A stretch of 22,113 nucleotides of DNA from Candidatus Collierbacteria bacterium RIFOXYD1_FULL_40_9 (GTDB lineage Bacteria > Patescibacteriota > Microgenomatia > UBA1400 > MFAQ01), in the NCBI GenBank assembly GCA_001776275.1, contig MFAQ01000009.1:6476-28588 (forward strand), written 5' to 3'. Positions 21,283-22,113 of the stretch are shown here, piece by piece (position 1 is the stretch's first letter; the number at the start of each line of letters is the position of its first letter). Position numbers and translations under genes: made by a program. The notes under the pieces are model-generated. The model was given only the letters and a program-made list of their open reading frames with translations. It ran no database searches and was not told the origin of the DNA.

Positions 21283-22113
21283 TTATATTGAACTGTAAAC
21301 AGGAATATTGTCGGCAATATATCTGTGTTTGTTGTTAGCCAGTTTTATATCATAAACTATTGCATTTCTTGTGTTGCTTGTGGCTATATTTGTGATTAGC
21401 ATATCATTAAATTTGTCACCAACAGATAGATCTGAAAAAGTTTTTCCGTTACCAAGTTTATGTTCAGGCGTGCCGGTGATGGTGTCTTTGTTGTCAAAAG
21501 TGATTGAAATTAGTGGAGTGGCCATCATTTTGTTGCTTGAGATGTTTAAAACAATACTAGTAACAAAATTGTCATTTTCGTCCATTGTAATGACGATGTC
21601 GTCTTTTTTAATGTTGCTTATTTTTACTTTTCCGAAAGGGGTGCTGATTTCTGAATCACCAACCAAACAAGGTGTTGCAGGTGGTGTGGCGGGTGGTGTC
21701 GGGGTGGCTGGTGGAGTTGTTGGTCCTGCGGTACTAGATGTGTCCCAGAAAGGTTTGCCGGGACTTAATCCTAGAACATTACTTGCAGCCTTGTAAGTTG
21801 GTTCTGCTCCATAACCTACAGTACCAGATTTTGTCCACCCCCATTTAAGTGAATCTCCGATTGCAGACCCATATTTGAATGGTGGTACCTTGAGAGCGTC
21901 TAGAACCATGTCTGCATATTTGCTAGCCATGAATAATAACATTAAGCCAACTAGTGCAAGCATCGCAGCACCGGAATTAACATTTGCATTGTTTGAGCCG
22001 CTGACTAGGGTGCTAGAAAAACTTGTCATTGGTGGTGTCCAAAAACCCCACAATCCAGTTGATAAATCTGTTATGCCAAAGACTCCAGAAAAACCATCTA
22101 GTATATTAGCTAG
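21283..22113 (-). CDS. Membrane protein C-terminus (VirB6/TrbL-like?) with terminal Hint domain, partial (N-terminus beyond right edge)
   Basis: The frame is open to the right edge, so the start lies outside. The 276 visible residues have three parts. The first holds one hydrophobic helix (AAMLALVGLMLLFMASKYADMV) followed by LDALKVPPFKYGSAIGDSLK, which resembles the end of VirB6/TrbL-like conjugation membrane proteins in CPR bacteria; I state this from memory with moderate confidence. A Pro/Thr linker follows. The last is a Hint domain at about 21286-21669: Cys in TPCLVGDSEISTPFG (block A), ITGTPEHKL (block B, T-x2-H), and VYDIKLANNKHRYIADNIPV. It ends YSSI where inteins have His-Asn. N-terminal thioester or self-cleavage chemistry is possible; normal splicing is not. 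Confidence 0.75.
   Translation of the reverse strand, partial: LANILDGFSGVFGITDLSTGLWGFWTPPMTSFSSTLVSGSNNANVNSGAAMLALVGLMLLFMASKYADMVLDALKVPPFKYGSAIGDSLKWGWTKSGTVGYGAEPTYKAASNVLGLSPGKPFWDTSSTAGPTTPPATPTPPATPPATPCLVGDSEISTPFGKVKISNIKKDDIVITMDENDNFVTSIVLNISSNKMMATPLISITFDNKDTITGTPEHKLGNGKTFSDLSVGDKFNDMLITNIATSNTRNAIVYDIKLANNKHRYIADNIPVYSSI

Noticed and set aside
21371..21796. 141-codon open frame opposite the Hint-domain gene
   Set aside because: The minus-strand frame has clear Hint motifs and a membrane helix; the plus-strand frame is a shadow of the Pro/Thr-rich and beta-rich coding sequence.

Overview
The window is AT-rich, gene-dense DNA that very likely comes from a Candidate Phyla Radiation (Patescibacteria) genome, most like Microgenomates. 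This placement is an inference. It rests on the compact origin neighbourhood, the PrgI/TraC-like/VirB4/M23 secretion cluster common in that group, short housekeeping proteins, almost no Shine-Dalgarno sequences, and many -10 boxes sitting 6-10 bases from start codons. Stop usage looks standard (TAA, TAG, TGA). No tRNA, rRNA, CRISPR array or insertion sequence was seen.

Layout. (1) 1-4121, minus strand: a gene cut by the left edge, then the canonical origin-side cluster read leftward as rpmH, rnpA, yidD, yidC, khpB/jag, followed by an O-antigen-ligase-like membrane protein and an RNase HI. (2) 4248-7047, plus strand: dnaA, a chromosomal origin (about 5610-5916) with a run of DnaA boxes, a C-rich block, a DnaA-trio-like tract and an AT-rich stretch, then dnaN. 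(3) 7028-14142, minus strand: a tightly packed five-gene operon for a type IV secretion/conjugation-like machine. In transcription order it encodes PrgI-like, TraC-like, VirB4 ATPase, a very large membrane-anchored M23 peptidase and a single-pass membrane protein. It runs head-on to the fork expected from the origin. (4) 14268-16416, plus strand: an AbiEii-type nucleotidyltransferase with a small overlapping upstream gene (a toxin-antitoxin-like pair), a duplicated promoter/start module with a 26-codon ORF, and an AAA/DUF4143 ATPase. (5) 16459-21242, plus strand: two large, highly charged proteins (807 and 776 aa) that I cannot assign. (6) 21283 to the right edge, minus strand: the C-terminal part of a membrane protein, possibly VirB6/TrbL-like, ending in a Hint (hedgehog/intein-type) domain that lacks the C-terminal His-Asn.

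How the parts fit. Regions 3 and 6 probably build one envelope-spanning apparatus: ATPase, inner-membrane parts and a wall-cleaving enzyme. The two large soluble proteins lie between them and may be partners or cargo. The most unusual signals are the Hint tail on a membrane protein, the pair of unknown charged proteins, apparently leaderless promoters at many genes including rpmH and dnaN, and a dispersed GATCGTAGATC-type repeat found in two promoters and inside two protein-coding genes.
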